DNA from: Actinospineispora spinosispora DSM 44797
Lineage (GTDB): Bacteria; Actinomycetota; Actinomycetes; Mycobacteriales; Pseudonocardiaceae
Reading direction: 5' to 3'
Assembly (NCBI RefSeq): GCF_000429025.1
Contig: NZ_KE386835.1
Location: forward strand, 547,634 to 611,633
Length of the DNA stretch: 64,000 nt
The notes below the pieces were generated by a model. That model was not told the origin of the DNA. It saw nothing but the letters and a program-made list of their open reading frames with translations, and searched no databases. The position numbers and the translations under genes were made by a program. Shown here piece after piece: positions 55,566-64,000 of the stretch; the first letter of the stretch is position 1; each line of letters begins with the position of its first letter.

Positions 55566-56480
55566 TTACCTGCGCAGACCTGCGACCAGGACCGCGAGGC
55601 ACAGCAGGCCGGCGCCCACCGCCTCGACGAGGGTCAGGTGTTCGCCGAGCACCAGAACGCCCAGCAGCGTCGCGGTGACCGGTTCGAGGACCGCGACGAC
55701 CGCCGCCGAGCTCGCGCTCACGCCGCGTTGCAGCCCGAGGAAGAACAGCGCGTAGGCCAGCGCCGTCGGGATCCAGGCGAAGTAGAGCAGTAGGCCCACC
55801 GACGCCGTGTCCGGCGCGAACCCCATTCCCACGGTCGGCACGCTGACGGCGGTGAGCAGCACCGCGCCGACGGTGAAGCCGTAGCCGACCGTCGCGCGAG
55901 CGTCCAACCCCGGTACGGGCCGCCTGGTGACCAGCGTCAACGCGGCGAACCCTGCCGCCGAGACGACCGCGAGCACGGCTCCGAGCAGCAACCCCGCGCC
56001 AGCGCCGTCGCCGGGCACGCCGACGAGCAGACCGAGGCCGAGCAGCGCGAGCGCGATGGCGGTCAGTGACCCTGTGCTCGGTCGTCGCCGCTGCTGCACA
56101 GTCTCCGCGACGATCACCAGTACCGGCGCCGAACCGAGGGTGATCAGAGTGGCCACCGCGACGTTGGTGAACGCCACAGCGGCGAAGTAGCAGGCCTGGT
56201 ACAGCGCGCTCAGCGCCCCGACGGCCAGGACCCGCACCGAGGCGGACCGGCCGAGCCGGGGCAACCGGCCGAGGCAGGCCAACGCGACCAGCAGCGAGAG
56301 CCCGCCGCCGAGGAGCCGGTAGGTGGCGATGGCCAGCGGGTCGAGCCCGGCGACCTTGCCGAGCAGCGCGCCGGTCAGGCCGCCGGTGCCCCACAGCAGG
56401 CCGGCGCCGACGACGCACCAGAGGTCACGGGCGGAGGTGGACGGGCGCGCGACGGCGCCGGAAGAACAGGACGTGGACAT
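55566..56480 (-). CDS. EamA/DMT-family transporter
   Basis: The 304-residue membrane protein has ten hydrophobic segments in two EamA halves (GLLWGTGGLTGALLG near the start; PTALAYALFFLGLQRGVSA and LEPVTATLLGVLVLGE in the second half). Members export amino acids, nucleosides or other metabolites; the substrate is unknown. The ATG at 56480 has AGGAG five bases upstream. It is convergent with the 133-residue gene and divergent from the alcohol dehydrogenase. Confidence 0.9.
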   Translation of the reverse strand: MSTSCSSGAVARPSTSARDLWCVVGAGLLWGTGGLTGALLGKVAGLDPLAIATYRLLGGGLSLLVALACLGRLPRLGRSASVRVLAVGALSALYQACYFAAVAFTNVAVATLITLGSAPVLVIVAETVQQRRRPSTGSLTAIALALLGLGLLVGVPGDGAGAGLLLGAVLAVVSAAGFAALTLVTRRPVPGLDARATVGYGFTVGAVLLTAVSVPTVGMGFAPDTASVGLLLYFAWIPTALAYALFFLGLQRGVSASSAAVVAVLEPVTATLLGVLVLGEHLTLVEAVGAGLLCLAVLVAGLRR

Positions 56481-56769
56481 GCATGCTCCTGCGACAGGAA
56501 TGAACGGATGGTCGCGGAAGCGGGCGCACCGAAGGCCGAGCCACGGCATGGGAAGCCGGAAACGAACGCGGAGTCAGACCGCGCCGAGGGTGATGAGCCC
56601 GCTCAGGAGGCGGGCGGCGGAGTGATCGGGAAGCACCGGTGCACGGACCGCACGCTACCCCGCCGCCGGGTGGCGATGCGAACACCTTTTCGCAGGATGA
56701 GACGACCGACCCGGTCGCATGCGGCCACCGTGAGCTACATCACCTCACGAGCGCATTGGAGAGTCCGAG

Positions 56770-57813
56770 ATGAAGGCGCTGGTCTATCACGGTCCCGGCC
56801 AGAAATCCTGGGACGAGGTCCCGGACCCGACGGTGTCCGAACCCACCGACGTCATCGTCCAGATCGACACGACCACGATCTGCGGCACCGACCTGCACAT
56901 CCTCAAGGGCGACGTGCCCGCGGTGACGCCCGGCAGGCTGCTCGGTCACGAAGCCGTGGCGACGGTCGTGGCCACCGGTTCGGCGGTGAACTCGCTCGCG
57001 GAGGGCGACCGGATCCTGGTGCCCGCGATCACCTCGTGCGGCCGGTGCGCGAACTGCAAGCGCGCGATGCCCAGCCACTGCCTGACCGTGGGCGGCGTCG
57101 GCTGGATCTTCGGCCATCTGATCGACGGCACGCAGGCCGAGTACACCCGGGTGCCCTATGCCGAGACAAGCGTCCACCGGCTGCCGAGTGGTGTCACCGA
57201 TGTCCAGGCGCTGTTCCTCGCCGACATCCTGCCCACCGGTTACGAGGTGGGAATCCGCAACGGGCAGGTCAAACCGGGTGACACGGTCGCCGTGGTCGGG
57301 GCCGGACCGGTCGGGCTCGCCGCGATCATGACCGCCGGGCTGCACGGCGCGAGCCGGGTCGTCGCCATCGACAAGGTCGCGTCGCGGCTCGAACACGCGA
57401 AGCAGTTCGGCGCCGGGTACACGATCAACGCCGACGACGACGTGGACGCCGCGCTGGCCGAGCTGACCGACGGCCAGGGCGTCGACGTGGCGATCGAGGC
57501 GGTCGGCGTCCCGGAGACGTTCGAGACGTGCGCGCGGATCGTCCGGCCCGGCGGCGTGATCGCCAACATCGGCGTGCACGGCGCGCCCGCGACACTGCAC
57601 CTCGAGGAGCTCTGGATCAAGAACATCACCATCACGACCGGCCTGGTCGACACGGTCACCGTGCCGATGCTGCTGTCACTGGTCCGGGACGGCCGGCTGC
57701 CCGCGGAGATGTTCGGCACGCACGAGTTCGCGCTGGGCGCGATCCTCGACGCCTACGACGTGTTCGCCAACGCCGGCGAGCACAACGCACTGAAGGTGGT
57801 CCTCAAGCGCTGA
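56770..57813 (+). CDS. Zinc-dependent alcohol dehydrogenase (MDR family)
   Basis: The 347-residue enzyme has catalytic zinc ligands C38 (ICGTDLH) and H60-E61 (LLGHE), a structural zinc lobe C90/C93/C96/C104 (SCGRCANCKRAMPSHC), and a Rossmann motif VVGAGPVGLAAI. The pattern resembles secondary or isopropanol-type alcohol dehydrogenases. It is cytosolic and NAD(P)-dependent; the natural substrate is unknown. GGAG precedes the ATG closely. A 289-base gap upstream shows no other gene. Confidence 0.93.
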   Translation: MKALVYHGPGQKSWDEVPDPTVSEPTDVIVQIDTTTICGTDLHILKGDVPAVTPGRLLGHEAVATVVATGSAVNSLAEGDRILVPAITSCGRCANCKRAMPSHCLTVGGVGWIFGHLIDGTQAEYTRVPYAETSVHRLPSGVTDVQALFLADILPTGYEVGIRNGQVKPGDTVAVVGAGPVGLAAIMTAGLHGASRVVAIDKVASRLEHAKQFGAGYTINADDDVDAALAELTDGQGVDVAIEAVGVPETFETCARIVRPGGVIANIGVHGAPATLHLEELWIKNITITTGLVDTVTVPMLLSLVRDGRLPAEMFGTHEFALGAILDAYDVFANAGEHNALKVVLKR

Positions 57814-57904
57814 TCCCATTACCTCTGAGGGAATCGATTTGCCTCACCATGGCTGCCAACCTGGTGTCACCCGCAAGACGACGGACGACGCCAGGGAGGC
57901 AGCC

Positions 57905-58273
57905 ATGAGCACCGATCTTCAGAACCTTGCCGAGCGCTACATCGACGTGTGGAACGAAACCGACCCGGCCGCGCGCCGATCGAAGATCGACGAGCTGTAC
58001 AGCGCCGAGGCCGGCTACACGGACCCGCTGGTCGACGCCCGGGGAGTCGAGGCGATCGACACGACGATCGCGGCCGTCCAGCAACAGTTCGCCGGACTGG
58101 TGTTCAGCCTCGCGGGCCCGGTCGACGCCCACCACAACACCGCGCGCTTCCAGTGGAACCTGGGCGCGCCCGGCGCGGAGGAGCCTCTGGTGGTCGGCTT
58201 CGACGTGGCGGTCGCGGAGAACGGCAAGCTCGCGGCCGTCTACGGCTTCCTGGACAAGGTTCCTGCCTCGTGA
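57905..58273 (+). CDS. SnoaL/NTF2-like protein
   Basis: The 122-residue protein begins MSTDLQNLAERYIDVWNETD and has the NTF2-like cone pattern (YTDPLVDARGVEAIDTTIAA; AHHNTARFQWNLG; GFDVAVAENGKLAAVYGFLD). Such proteins may be small-molecule isomerases, hydrolases or binding proteins. GGGAGG precedes the ATG. It follows the alcohol dehydrogenase by about 90 bases in the same direction and may work with it. Element B starts 18 bases after its stop. Confidence 0.85.
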   Translation: MSTDLQNLAERYIDVWNETDPAARRSKIDELYSAEAGYTDPLVDARGVEAIDTTIAAVQQQFAGLVFSLAGPVDAHHNTARFQWNLGAPGAEEPLVVGFDVAVAENGKLAAVYGFLDKVPAS

Positions 58274-58312
58274 GCTTGCGCGGGGGTTGCATCCCCGCTG
58301 GCCATCCAGTGT

Positions 58313-58425
58313 CTTGGCGTGGCCGCCCGCTATCAACCCCCGGCTGACGCCGGCCTCGCGCTGGCTCCTGGTTGCGCGGGTTCGGGGGCGAGGTTTCAGG
58401 GTTGACAGCGGGCGGCCACGCCAAG
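58313..58425. repeat. 113 bp palindromic unit, B-left
   Basis: The unit begins CTTGGCGTGGCCGCCCGCT and ends with the complement. It has the same length as 16834-16946 and differs by a few bases, for example CGCGCTGGCTCC for CGCGCAGGCTCC. Confidence 0.9.
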
Positions 58426-58583
58426 TGCTTTGCCAGGATCGCGGGGGAAGGGGAGCTCTGCGGCGCTGTTGTTGGTCACGGCTGCGCCGCGCCCCCCACG
58501 GTCTCCGGGTGACCACACTCGTTCTGTGCGCGTGCTCGGGGCTCAAGATCACCCCACCAGTAACACCAGCCCCATCGCGGCCA

Positions 58584-58653
58584 ACTTTGCACGTCTACGT
58601 GCTGCGTCGCACATGTCCGGACATGTGCGACGCAGCACGTAGGTGTGCAAAGT
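58584..58653. repeat. 70 bp hairpin P1, copy B
   Basis: ACTTTGCACGTCTACGTGCT to the mirrored AGCACGTAGGTGTGCAAAGT around TCCGGA; almost perfect pairing. The central CACATGT/ACATGTG pair is perfect here, while copy A has CACACGT opposite ACATGTG. Confidence 0.9.
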
Positions 58654-58837
58654 CGACGCTGACGCCCCATCAGTCACACGAGCAACACCGAGGCGACCAC
58701 AAAGCGACCACAGAGACTCATGGGACTACGCGCAACGCGCGAGGGCGCAGCCCAATGCGCAAAGAAAGCGCCATCGGCCCGCCACCACCAACGGCATGCA
58801 CGCACACCACCCCCATCCCCGCGATCCTGGCTAAGCA

Positions 58838-58951
58838 CTTGGCGTGGCCGCCCGCTGTCAACCCTGAAACCTCGCCCCCGAACTACGCGCAACCAGGAGC
58901 CTGCGCGAGGCCGGCGTCAGCCGGGGGTTGAGAGCGGGCGGCCACGCCAAG
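58838..58951. repeat. 114 bp palindromic unit, B-right (inverted)
   Basis: The unit is bounded by CTTGGCGTGGCC and GGCCACGCCAAG and is the inverted partner of 58313-58425. It is nearly identical to 17441-17553 except for GAGCCTGCG in place of CGAACCCGCG in the interior and one base of length. Confidence 0.9.
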
Positions 58952-59083
58952 CACACTGAAAGCCAGCGGGGATGCCACCCCTTCCGAAGCTGCAAGGACC
59001 CCCGAAAGACGAAAGAGTGGTGTGGATCACCAGCGCCCGTACTAGGGTCGGAGGCTCTCAGCCCGTCCTCAGGGGGATCCGAC

Positions 59084-60523
59084 GTGAAGCGGACGTTGAC
59101 ACTGGTGGCCTGTGCCGGTCTGGTCGCGGCGTGCTCGACCACGCCCGCACCGCCGCCGCCCACCGCCAAGCCGGACATCCCGAGCGCCGGCGCCGCCGCG
59201 CTGGGACCGCCGCCGACGATGAAGGTGCTGGCCAGCGGGCTGTCCAACCCGTGGGAGCTGACCTGGGGGCCGGACAACTTCCTCTGGGCGACGGAGAAGA
59301 CCGGCAAGCAGATCCAGCGGATCAACCCGGCGGACGGCGCGAAGTCCGTCGTGCTGGCCATCCCCGAGGTCTCCGCGAGCGGTGCGCAGGACGGGCTGCT
59401 CGGGTTGGCGTTCGCACCGGGTTCGGTGTTCGTCGCCTACGACTACGACGCCGATCCCGCCCCTCCGGTGAACCTGCGCGGCAAGATCGTCCGTTACGCC
59501 TACGACCAGGCGGGCGCGAAGCTGAGCAATCCGGTCGACGTCATGACCGACCTCCCCGCGAGCGAGGACCACAACGCCGGCCGGCTCGTGGTGAGCGCCG
59601 GCAAGCTGTACTACTCGATCGGCGACCAGGGCAACAACCAGTTCGACCGCGCGTGCGTCCCGATCCGGGCGCAGGACCTGCCGACCGACGCGCAGGTCGC
59701 GGCCAAGGACTGGAGCACCTACGTCGGCAAGACGCTGCGGATGAACTTCGACGGCACCGTCCCGACGGACAACCCGCAGATCAAGGGCGTGCGCAGCCAC
59801 GTCTTCACCTACGGCCACCGCAACCCGCAGGGTCTCGCGGCCGGCCCCGACGGCAAGCTCTTCTCCGACGAGCACGGCCCGAAGAGCGACGACGAGATCA
59901 ACCTGCTGCGCCCCGGCGGCAACTACGGCTGGCCGCTCGTCGCCGGGTTCCGTGACGAGCAGTCCTACCGTTACTCGAACTGGTCGGCGGCGCCCGGCTG
60001 CGCGGGACTGGAGTACGACGACTACGACGTGCCCGCCTCGGTGCCGAAGGGTCCGGGCGAGCTGCAGTGGAGCGACCCGACCTACACCGAACCACTCAAG
60101 ACGATCTACACCGTGCCCACCGGACACAACTTCCGGGATCCGGCGTGCGGCGAGGAGTTCGACCTGTGCTGGCCGTCGATCGCGCCGTCCAGCCTCGACT
60201 ACGTGCCCGCCGACAATGCGCCCAACCCGGCGCTGGCCAACGCGCTCCTGGTGCCGAGCCTGAAGAACGGCGCCGTCTACGTGCTGAAACTGACCCAGGA
60301 CGGCGGCTCCGTACAGGGCGACGTCCTGCAGTTGTTCCGGACCCGCAACCGCTACCGCGATGTGGCGCTGAGCCCGGACCACACCAAGATTTACGTGGCG
60401 ACCGACAGCGAGGGCAAGGCCGGTCCGCAGTCCGGCTCGGTCACCGGTGACCTGGACAATCCTGGGTCGATCCTGGAGTTCGCGCTGAACGTCCCGGGCG
60501 CCGCACCGAAGCCGGGAGGCTGA
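59084..60523 (+). CDS. PQQ-dependent sugar dehydrogenase lipoprotein (soluble-GDH family)
   Basis: This secreted beta-propeller oxidoreductase oxidises aldose sugars using PQQ and calcium. The signal KRTLTLVACAGLVAAC ends at lipobox C17. SEDHNAGRLVVSAGKLYYSI, then GDQGNNQ, TYGHRNPQGLA and SDEHGPKSDDEINLL with PGGNYGWP reproduce the catalytic His, PQQ-contact Arg and calcium site of soluble glucose dehydrogenase. The GTG at 59084 follows AGGGGGAT; a longer frame enters element B. No PQQ biosynthesis genes are in the window, so the cofactor may be made elsewhere or taken up. Confidence 0.88.
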   Translation: MKRTLTLVACAGLVAACSTTPAPPPPTAKPDIPSAGAAALGPPPTMKVLASGLSNPWELTWGPDNFLWATEKTGKQIQRINPADGAKSVVLAIPEVSASGAQDGLLGLAFAPGSVFVAYDYDADPAPPVNLRGKIVRYAYDQAGAKLSNPVDVMTDLPASEDHNAGRLVVSAGKLYYSIGDQGNNQFDRACVPIRAQDLPTDAQVAAKDWSTYVGKTLRMNFDGTVPTDNPQIKGVRSHVFTYGHRNPQGLAAGPDGKLFSDEHGPKSDDEINLLRPGGNYGWPLVAGFRDEQSYRYSNWSAAPGCAGLEYDDYDVPASVPKGPGELQWSDPTYTEPLKTIYTVPTGHNFRDPACGEEFDLCWPSIAPSSLDYVPADNAPNPALANALLVPSLKNGAVYVLKLTQDGGSVQGDVLQLFRTRNRYRDVALSPDHTKIYVATDSEGKAGPQSGSVTGDLDNPGSILEFALNVPGAAPKPGG

Positions 60524-60634
60524 CCGCCCACTCACCGGGGAGAACCTTCGATTCCATACCCCGAAGTCTGGTTATCAGATATCCTTTCCCTCACGCCGTC
60601 GCACATGGGGGGCGCGTTGGGAGTGGACACGGCC

Positions 60635-61534
60635 ATGAGCGTGAATCGGAACAGCACCCTTCCCCCGATCGACCAGCCACCACGACGCGGCGGGCCGACG
60701 GTGCTGCGCATCATGCTCGGCGCCCGGCTGCGCAGGCTGCGTGAGTCGAAGGAGATCACCCGGCAGGCGGCCGGGCACACGATCCGCGCATCCGAGGCCA
60801 AGATGAGTCGCCTCGAGCTGGGCCGGGTCGGGTACAAGCTGCGTGACATCGCCGACCTGCTCACCCTGTACGGCGTCGTCGACGAGCGTCAGCGGGAGGG
60901 GTTCCTCTCGCTCGCCGACCAGGCGAACTCGCACGGCTGGTGGCACAAGTACAGCGACGTGCTCCCGCAGTGGTTCGAGCTGTACGTCGGGCTCGAGCAG
61001 GCCGCGGCGGTGATCCGCACCTACCAGGCGCAGTTCGTCCCCGGCCTGTTCCAGACCGAGCCGTACAGCCGGGCGGTCGCGCTACTCGGCCACCCCCGGC
61101 CGCGGAGCACCGACGCCGACCTGCGGGTCGACCTGCGCATGGCCAGGCAGGAGCTGCTGATCAGGCCCGAAGCACCGAGGGTCAGAGCGGTGCTCGACGA
61201 GGCGGCGTTGCGCAGGCCGGTCGGCGGCCCTGCCGTCATGCGCGATCAGCTGCGCAGGCTCATCGAGCTCAGCGAGCTGCCGAACGTGACACTGCAGGTG
61301 GCCTCCTTCCTCGCGGGTGGCCACGCGGCCGCCGGTGGGTCGTTCAGCATCCTGAGCTTCGCCGATCCGGAGCTGCCCGACGTCGCGTACATGGAGCAGC
61401 TGACCAGCGCGGTATACCTGGACAAGAGCGGCGACCTGGACAGCTACCTGCTGGTGATGGACCAGCTGTGCGCGGAGGCCGCGTCCCCTCAGGAGACGCG
61501 GCACCTGCTGAGCACGATCCTCAAGGAGAGCTGA
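60635..61534 (+). CDS. XRE-family regulator with DUF5753 domain
   Basis: The 299-residue protein has an N-terminal HTH_31/XRE domain (LGARLRRLRESKEITRQAAG; EAKMSRLELGRVGYKLRDIA) and the DUF5753 region (YVGLEQAAAVIRTYQAQFVP; VPGLFQTEPYSRAVA), a combination typical of actinobacterial developmental or WhiJ/BldB-type regulators. These often pair with a small DUF397 protein; none follows here. The start is uncertain: ATG 60635 or ATG 60605. An imperfect palindrome GGTTATCAGATATCC lies upstream at 60570-60584. Confidence 0.88.
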   Translation: MSVNRNSTLPPIDQPPRRGGPTVLRIMLGARLRRLRESKEITRQAAGHTIRASEAKMSRLELGRVGYKLRDIADLLTLYGVVDERQREGFLSLADQANSHGWWHKYSDVLPQWFELYVGLEQAAAVIRTYQAQFVPGLFQTEPYSRAVALLGHPRPRSTDADLRVDLRMARQELLIRPEAPRVRAVLDEAALRRPVGGPAVMRDQLRRLIELSELPNVTLQVASFLAGGHAAAGGSFSILSFADPELPDVAYMEQLTSAVYLDKSGDLDSYLLVMDQLCAEAASPQETRHLLSTILKES

Positions 61535-62918
61535 CCAGCGCCGCCGTCGTGCGACGCATCGCCACCAGGTAGAGCGCACCGGACACCATCACACCGATCA
61601 CCCAGGACACGTCCCCGCCGTGCAACGCGCGGGCGATCGGCCCGGTGTAGACGTCGTTGGACATGAACGGCACCTGCGCGGCGAAGCCGACCAGGTACGC
61701 GCTGATCCCGGCGGCGCTGAGCCGGCCGTAGATGCCGTTCGGCTGGTAGATCGCGTCGACGTCGTAGCGGCCCTTGCGGATCAGGTAGTAGTCGACGAGG
61801 TTGATCGCGGTCCACGGACTCATCAAGGCCAGGACCAGCACCAGGAACGTCTCGAACGTGTCCAGGAGGTTGTCCTTGTACAGGAACCCCAGGTAGGTCG
61901 ACAGCACCGCGACCGGCAGCAGATAGGCCAGCCGCAGCGCGAGGCCGCCGCTGAAGCGCCGGCGGAAGGTCGTCACGAACGTCAGCGAGGACATGTACGC
62001 GCCGTAGATGTTGAGCGCGTTGATGCTGAAGACCCCGAGGATCAGCGCGAGGTAGGTGATCGCGGTGAACCAGCTGCCCGCGCCGCTGGCCACGGTCCCG
62101 ATCGCGGCGACCGGCCCGCCGGTGAACTGCTGCTGCAACGCCGCGCCGAACACCATCAGCCAGGCGCCGCTCACCCCGACCCCGGCGTAGGTGTACCAGA
62201 ACACGCTGCGGACCGACGTGCTCTCCGGCAGGTACCGGGCGTAGTCGGCGACGTACGGCGCGAAGCCCAGCTGCGACACCGCGGGGACCGAGATGGCCAG
62301 CAGGAACGGTCCGAGCGCGAAGCCGCTGGTCGGGTTCGCCATCGGAGCGCCACCGTGGTGCGCCGACACCAACAGGACACTCAACACCAGGAAGACGGCG
62401 GCGACGAGGTAGGACAGGTAGCGCTCGAACCGGTGGATGAGGTTGTAGCCGAAGATCGCCACCAGCGTACTGAGCACGGACAGCACGATGATCCCGGCGC
62501 TGAGCGGCAGACCCGTCAACGCAGTCAGGGCCTGGGCGCCCAGCACCACACCGGCGGCGTAAAAGCCGAGGTACATGACCACCACGAAGATCAGCGGGAA
62601 GGCCGCGCCGTAGTACCCGAACTGTGCCCGGCTCTGGATCATCTGCGGCAGCCCCAGGTGCGGCCCCTGCGCGGAGTGGCTGGCCATGAACAGCGTGCCG
62701 ACCAGCACGCCGATCACGATGCCCACGACGGTCCACCCGAGGCTCAGCCCCGAGGCGACGGTCGCCGCGCCCGCCGCCACGACGGGCAGCTCCATGTTCG
62801 CGCCGAACCACACGTACATGAGGTCCGACGGTTTACCGTGCCGCAGCTCGTGCGGAATGAACTCGATGCTGCGCTTCTCGACCAGGAAGTCCGGCCGCTC
62901 GCCTCTCGCTTCACCCAT
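61521..62918 (-). CDS. NCS1-family purine/cytosine permease
   Basis: The 465-residue transporter has about twelve membrane segments and the CodB/NCS1 pattern: GANMELPVVAAGAATVASG near the start, GPHLGLPQMIQSRAQFGYYG, APYVADYARYLPESTS and SPWTAINLVDYYLIRKGRYD. It should import a nucleobase, allantoin or similar with a cation. The start at ATG 62918 has no strong ribosome-binding site, and a TATGCT six bases before suggests leaderless translation. Its 3' end overlaps that of the XRE gene by 14 bases, so the two are convergent. Confidence 0.88.
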   Translation of the reverse strand: MGEARGERPDFLVEKRSIEFIPHELRHGKPSDLMYVWFGANMELPVVAAGAATVASGLSLGWTVVGIVIGVLVGTLFMASHSAQGPHLGLPQMIQSRAQFGYYGAAFPLIFVVVMYLGFYAAGVVLGAQALTALTGLPLSAGIIVLSVLSTLVAIFGYNLIHRFERYLSYLVAAVFLVLSVLLVSAHHGGAPMANPTSGFALGPFLLAISVPAVSQLGFAPYVADYARYLPESTSVRSVFWYTYAGVGVSGAWLMVFGAALQQQFTGGPVAAIGTVASGAGSWFTAITYLALILGVFSINALNIYGAYMSSLTFVTTFRRRFSGGLALRLAYLLPVAVLSTYLGFLYKDNLLDTFETFLVLVLALMSPWTAINLVDYYLIRKGRYDVDAIYQPNGIYGRLSAAGISAYLVGFAAQVPFMSNDVYTGPIARALHGGDVSWVIGVMVSGALYLVAMRRTTAALVSSP

Positions 62919-62937
62919 CCGAGGAGCATAATGTCCG

Positions 62938-62949
62938 ATTGTCAACAAT
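62938..62949. promoter_or_regulatory. GntR-like operator upstream of the NCS1 permease gene
   Basis: ATTGT-TG-ACAAT (minus strand reading) is a perfect 12 bp palindrome 20 bases before the permease start. TTGT-N2-ACAA is a common GntR/FadR-type half-site arrangement. No GntR gene is in the window; it may be beyond the right edge. Confidence 0.4.
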
Positions 62950-62991
62950 GCTTGCTGAATCAGTATCCTGTTTCAGGGTTCATGATCGCGC

Positions 62992-64000
62992 CTACCGCTC
63001 CACGGGGGTGGCTCCGAGGCCGTCGGTGAAGTCGGCGTCGCGGGTCTCCTTCAGGAACAACAGGCAGACCAGACACAACGCGGCCACACCGATCAGGTAC
63101 CACGAGATCCCGGTCGTGGAGCCGGTCCGCTTCAACACCTCGGTGGCGATCAGCGGGCTGACCCCGCCGCCGATGATGCCCGCCGCGCTGTAGGCGAACG
63201 ACGAACCGGAGTAGCGATAACGCACCCGGAACAGCTCGGGGAAGTAGGCGCCCATCGGCCCGTACAGCAGTGCGAAGCACACCAGACCGACGACCATGCC
63301 CACACCCATCAGCAGCGGGTTCCTGGTCTGCAGCAACCAGAACAGCGGGAACGCCCACACCGCCGCGGCGACCGCGGCGGCGATGCACAGCTTCTTTCGA
63401 CCGAGCCGGTCGGACAGGACCGCGAACCACAGCGTCGCCGCACCCATGACGGCCGACGCGATGATCGCCAGCACCAGCATGGTCGTGTTCGAGACGTGCA
63501 ACGTGGCCGTCCCGTAGGACAACGAGAACACGGTGACCGTGTAGAACATCGTGAACGCCAGGATGAACGACAGCGTCGCCAGCACGAGCACACCGAGCTG
63601 GTTACGCAGCAGGTCGACGAACGGAATCCTGACCTGCTCCTGAGCCTCCAGCGCCGCCTGGAACACCGGCGTCTCGGCGATCTTCATCCGGATGTAGTAG
63701 CCGACGCCCAGCAGCACCGCCGAGGCGAGGAACGGGATGCGCCAACCCCACAGCTCGAACGACTCCGCACTCATCCCGGCGTTCAACAGCAGGTACAGCG
63801 CATTGCCCAGGATGAACCCGACAGCCGGCCCGAGCTGCGGGAACGCCGAGTAGAGCCCCCGCTTGCCCGGCGGCGCGTACTCGGTGGCCAGCAGCACCGC
63901 GCCGCCCCACTCGCCGCCCAGCCCGATGCCCTGCAGGAAACGCAGCACGGCGAGAAGGATGGGCGCCGCAACGCCGATCGTCGCGAACGACGGCACCAGT
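62992..64000 (-). CDS. MHS-type major facilitator transporter, C-terminal part (5' end off right edge)
   Basis: The frame is open to the right edge, so the first membrane helices are missing. The visible 336 codons contain LRFLQGIGLGGEWGGAVLLA, typical of metabolite:H+ symporters (ProP/KgtP/ShiA type), the central cytosolic loop, and SDRLGRKKLCIAA in the second half. It probably takes up an organic acid or osmolyte. It is upstream of and co-directional with the NCS1 permease, 73 bases apart, so the two may form an uptake unit. Confidence 0.88.
   Translation of the reverse strand, partial: LVPSFATIGVAAPILLAVLRFLQGIGLGGEWGGAVLLATEYAPPGKRGLYSAFPQLGPAVGFILGNALYLLLNAGMSAESFELWGWRIPFLASAVLLGVGYYIRMKIAETPVFQAALEAQEQVRIPFVDLLRNQLGVLVLATLSFILAFTMFYTVTVFSLSYGTATLHVSNTTMLVLAIIASAVMGAATLWFAVLSDRLGRKKLCIAAAVAAAVWAFPLFWLLQTRNPLLMGVGMVVGLVCFALLYGPMGAYFPELFRVRYRYSGSSFAYSAAGIIGGGVSPLIATEVLKRTGSTTGISWYLIGVAALCLVCLLFLKETRDADFTDGLGATPVER

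Larger units (their letters stand above)
58292..58972. repeat. Giant composite palindrome, copy B
   Basis: Same order as copy A: end TCCCCGCTGGCC, 113 bp palindrome (58313-58425), shared AGGATCGCGGGGGAAGGGGA, 70 bp hairpin P1 (58584-58653), shared GCGCCATCGGCCCGCCACCA tract, inverted palindrome (58838-58951), and end GCCAGCGGGGA. It lacks hairpin P2, so it is about 80 bases shorter than A. It lies between the SnoaL-like and PQQ dehydrogenase genes. No coding capacity is credible. Confidence 0.9.

Overview
The window is high-GC actinobacterial chromosome. The genus is most likely Amycolatopsis or a close relative in the Pseudonocardiaceae. The evidence is the mycobacterial-type gene order around thrT-metT-rpmG-hadAB-trpT-secE-nusG-rplKA-rplJL-rpoBC-rpsLG-fusA, frequent GTG/TTG starts, an actinobacterial rpoB, a complete mce operon, and several families of intergenic palindromes. 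Genus placement is inference from recall, not from a search.

Layout, left to right. 1-4.5 kb: fusA (cut by the left edge), rpsG and rpsL on the minus strand, then a HAD phosphatase and trehalose-6-phosphate phosphatase (otsB). 4.8-12.3 kb: rpoC and rpoB with a good promoter upstream of rpoB. 12.8-26.4 kb: a full mce lipid-import operon (yrbEA, yrbEB, mceA-F) and four downstream Mce-associated membrane proteins, placed between rplL and rpoB. A divergent alpha-methylacyl-CoA racemase and a TetR regulator sit at its head. 28.8-33.3 kb: rplL, rplJ, a small unknown gene on the opposite strand, rplA, rplK, nusG, secE and tRNA-Trp. 33.5-38 kb: an aminotransferase, a BCCT osmolyte transporter, a tiny helix-hairpin-helix-like protein and an orphan ABC ATPase. 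38-39.5 kb: hadB, hadA, rpmG, tRNA-Met and tRNA-Thr. 39.6 kb to the right edge is accessory: a purple-acid-phosphatase-type lipoprotein, a large LuxR/LAL regulator, a CYP124/125-like P450 overlapping an acyl-CoA ligase, TenA, a second P450, a cupin, TetR with a divergent DUF1330 gene, an SDR/YvlD-like/serine-hydrolase operon, an EamA exporter, a zinc alcohol dehydrogenase, a SnoaL-like protein, a PQQ sugar dehydrogenase lipoprotein, an XRE/DUF5753 regulator, and NCS1 and MHS-type transporters (the last cut by the right edge).

Functional reading. The mce importer, the racemase that epimerises 2-methyl-branched acyl-CoA, the CYP124/125-like hydroxylase and the acyl-CoA ligase would fit uptake and breakdown of sterols or branched lipids. 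They lie in separate transcription units, so this link is inference. No Mce ATPase (MceG/Mkl) is present in the window.

The least explained content is intergenic. (i) Two giant composite palindromes (16812-17574 and 58292-58972) are each built from an inverted pair of a 113-114 bp palindrome around a 70 bp hairpin; one carries an additional 62 bp hairpin that the other lacks and that also occurs alone at 37034-37095. (ii) A family of elements bounded by CGTGAGTG/CACTCACG has three ~120 bp nested copies with changed but still paired stems and at least four simple copies, mostly between convergent genes. (iii) A 622 bp element with perfect 15 bp terminal inverted repeats (44659-45280) fills the gap before the first P450. 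None encodes a recognisable transposase. They look like non-autonomous, structured repeats that serve, or have been recruited, as gene-end terminators.
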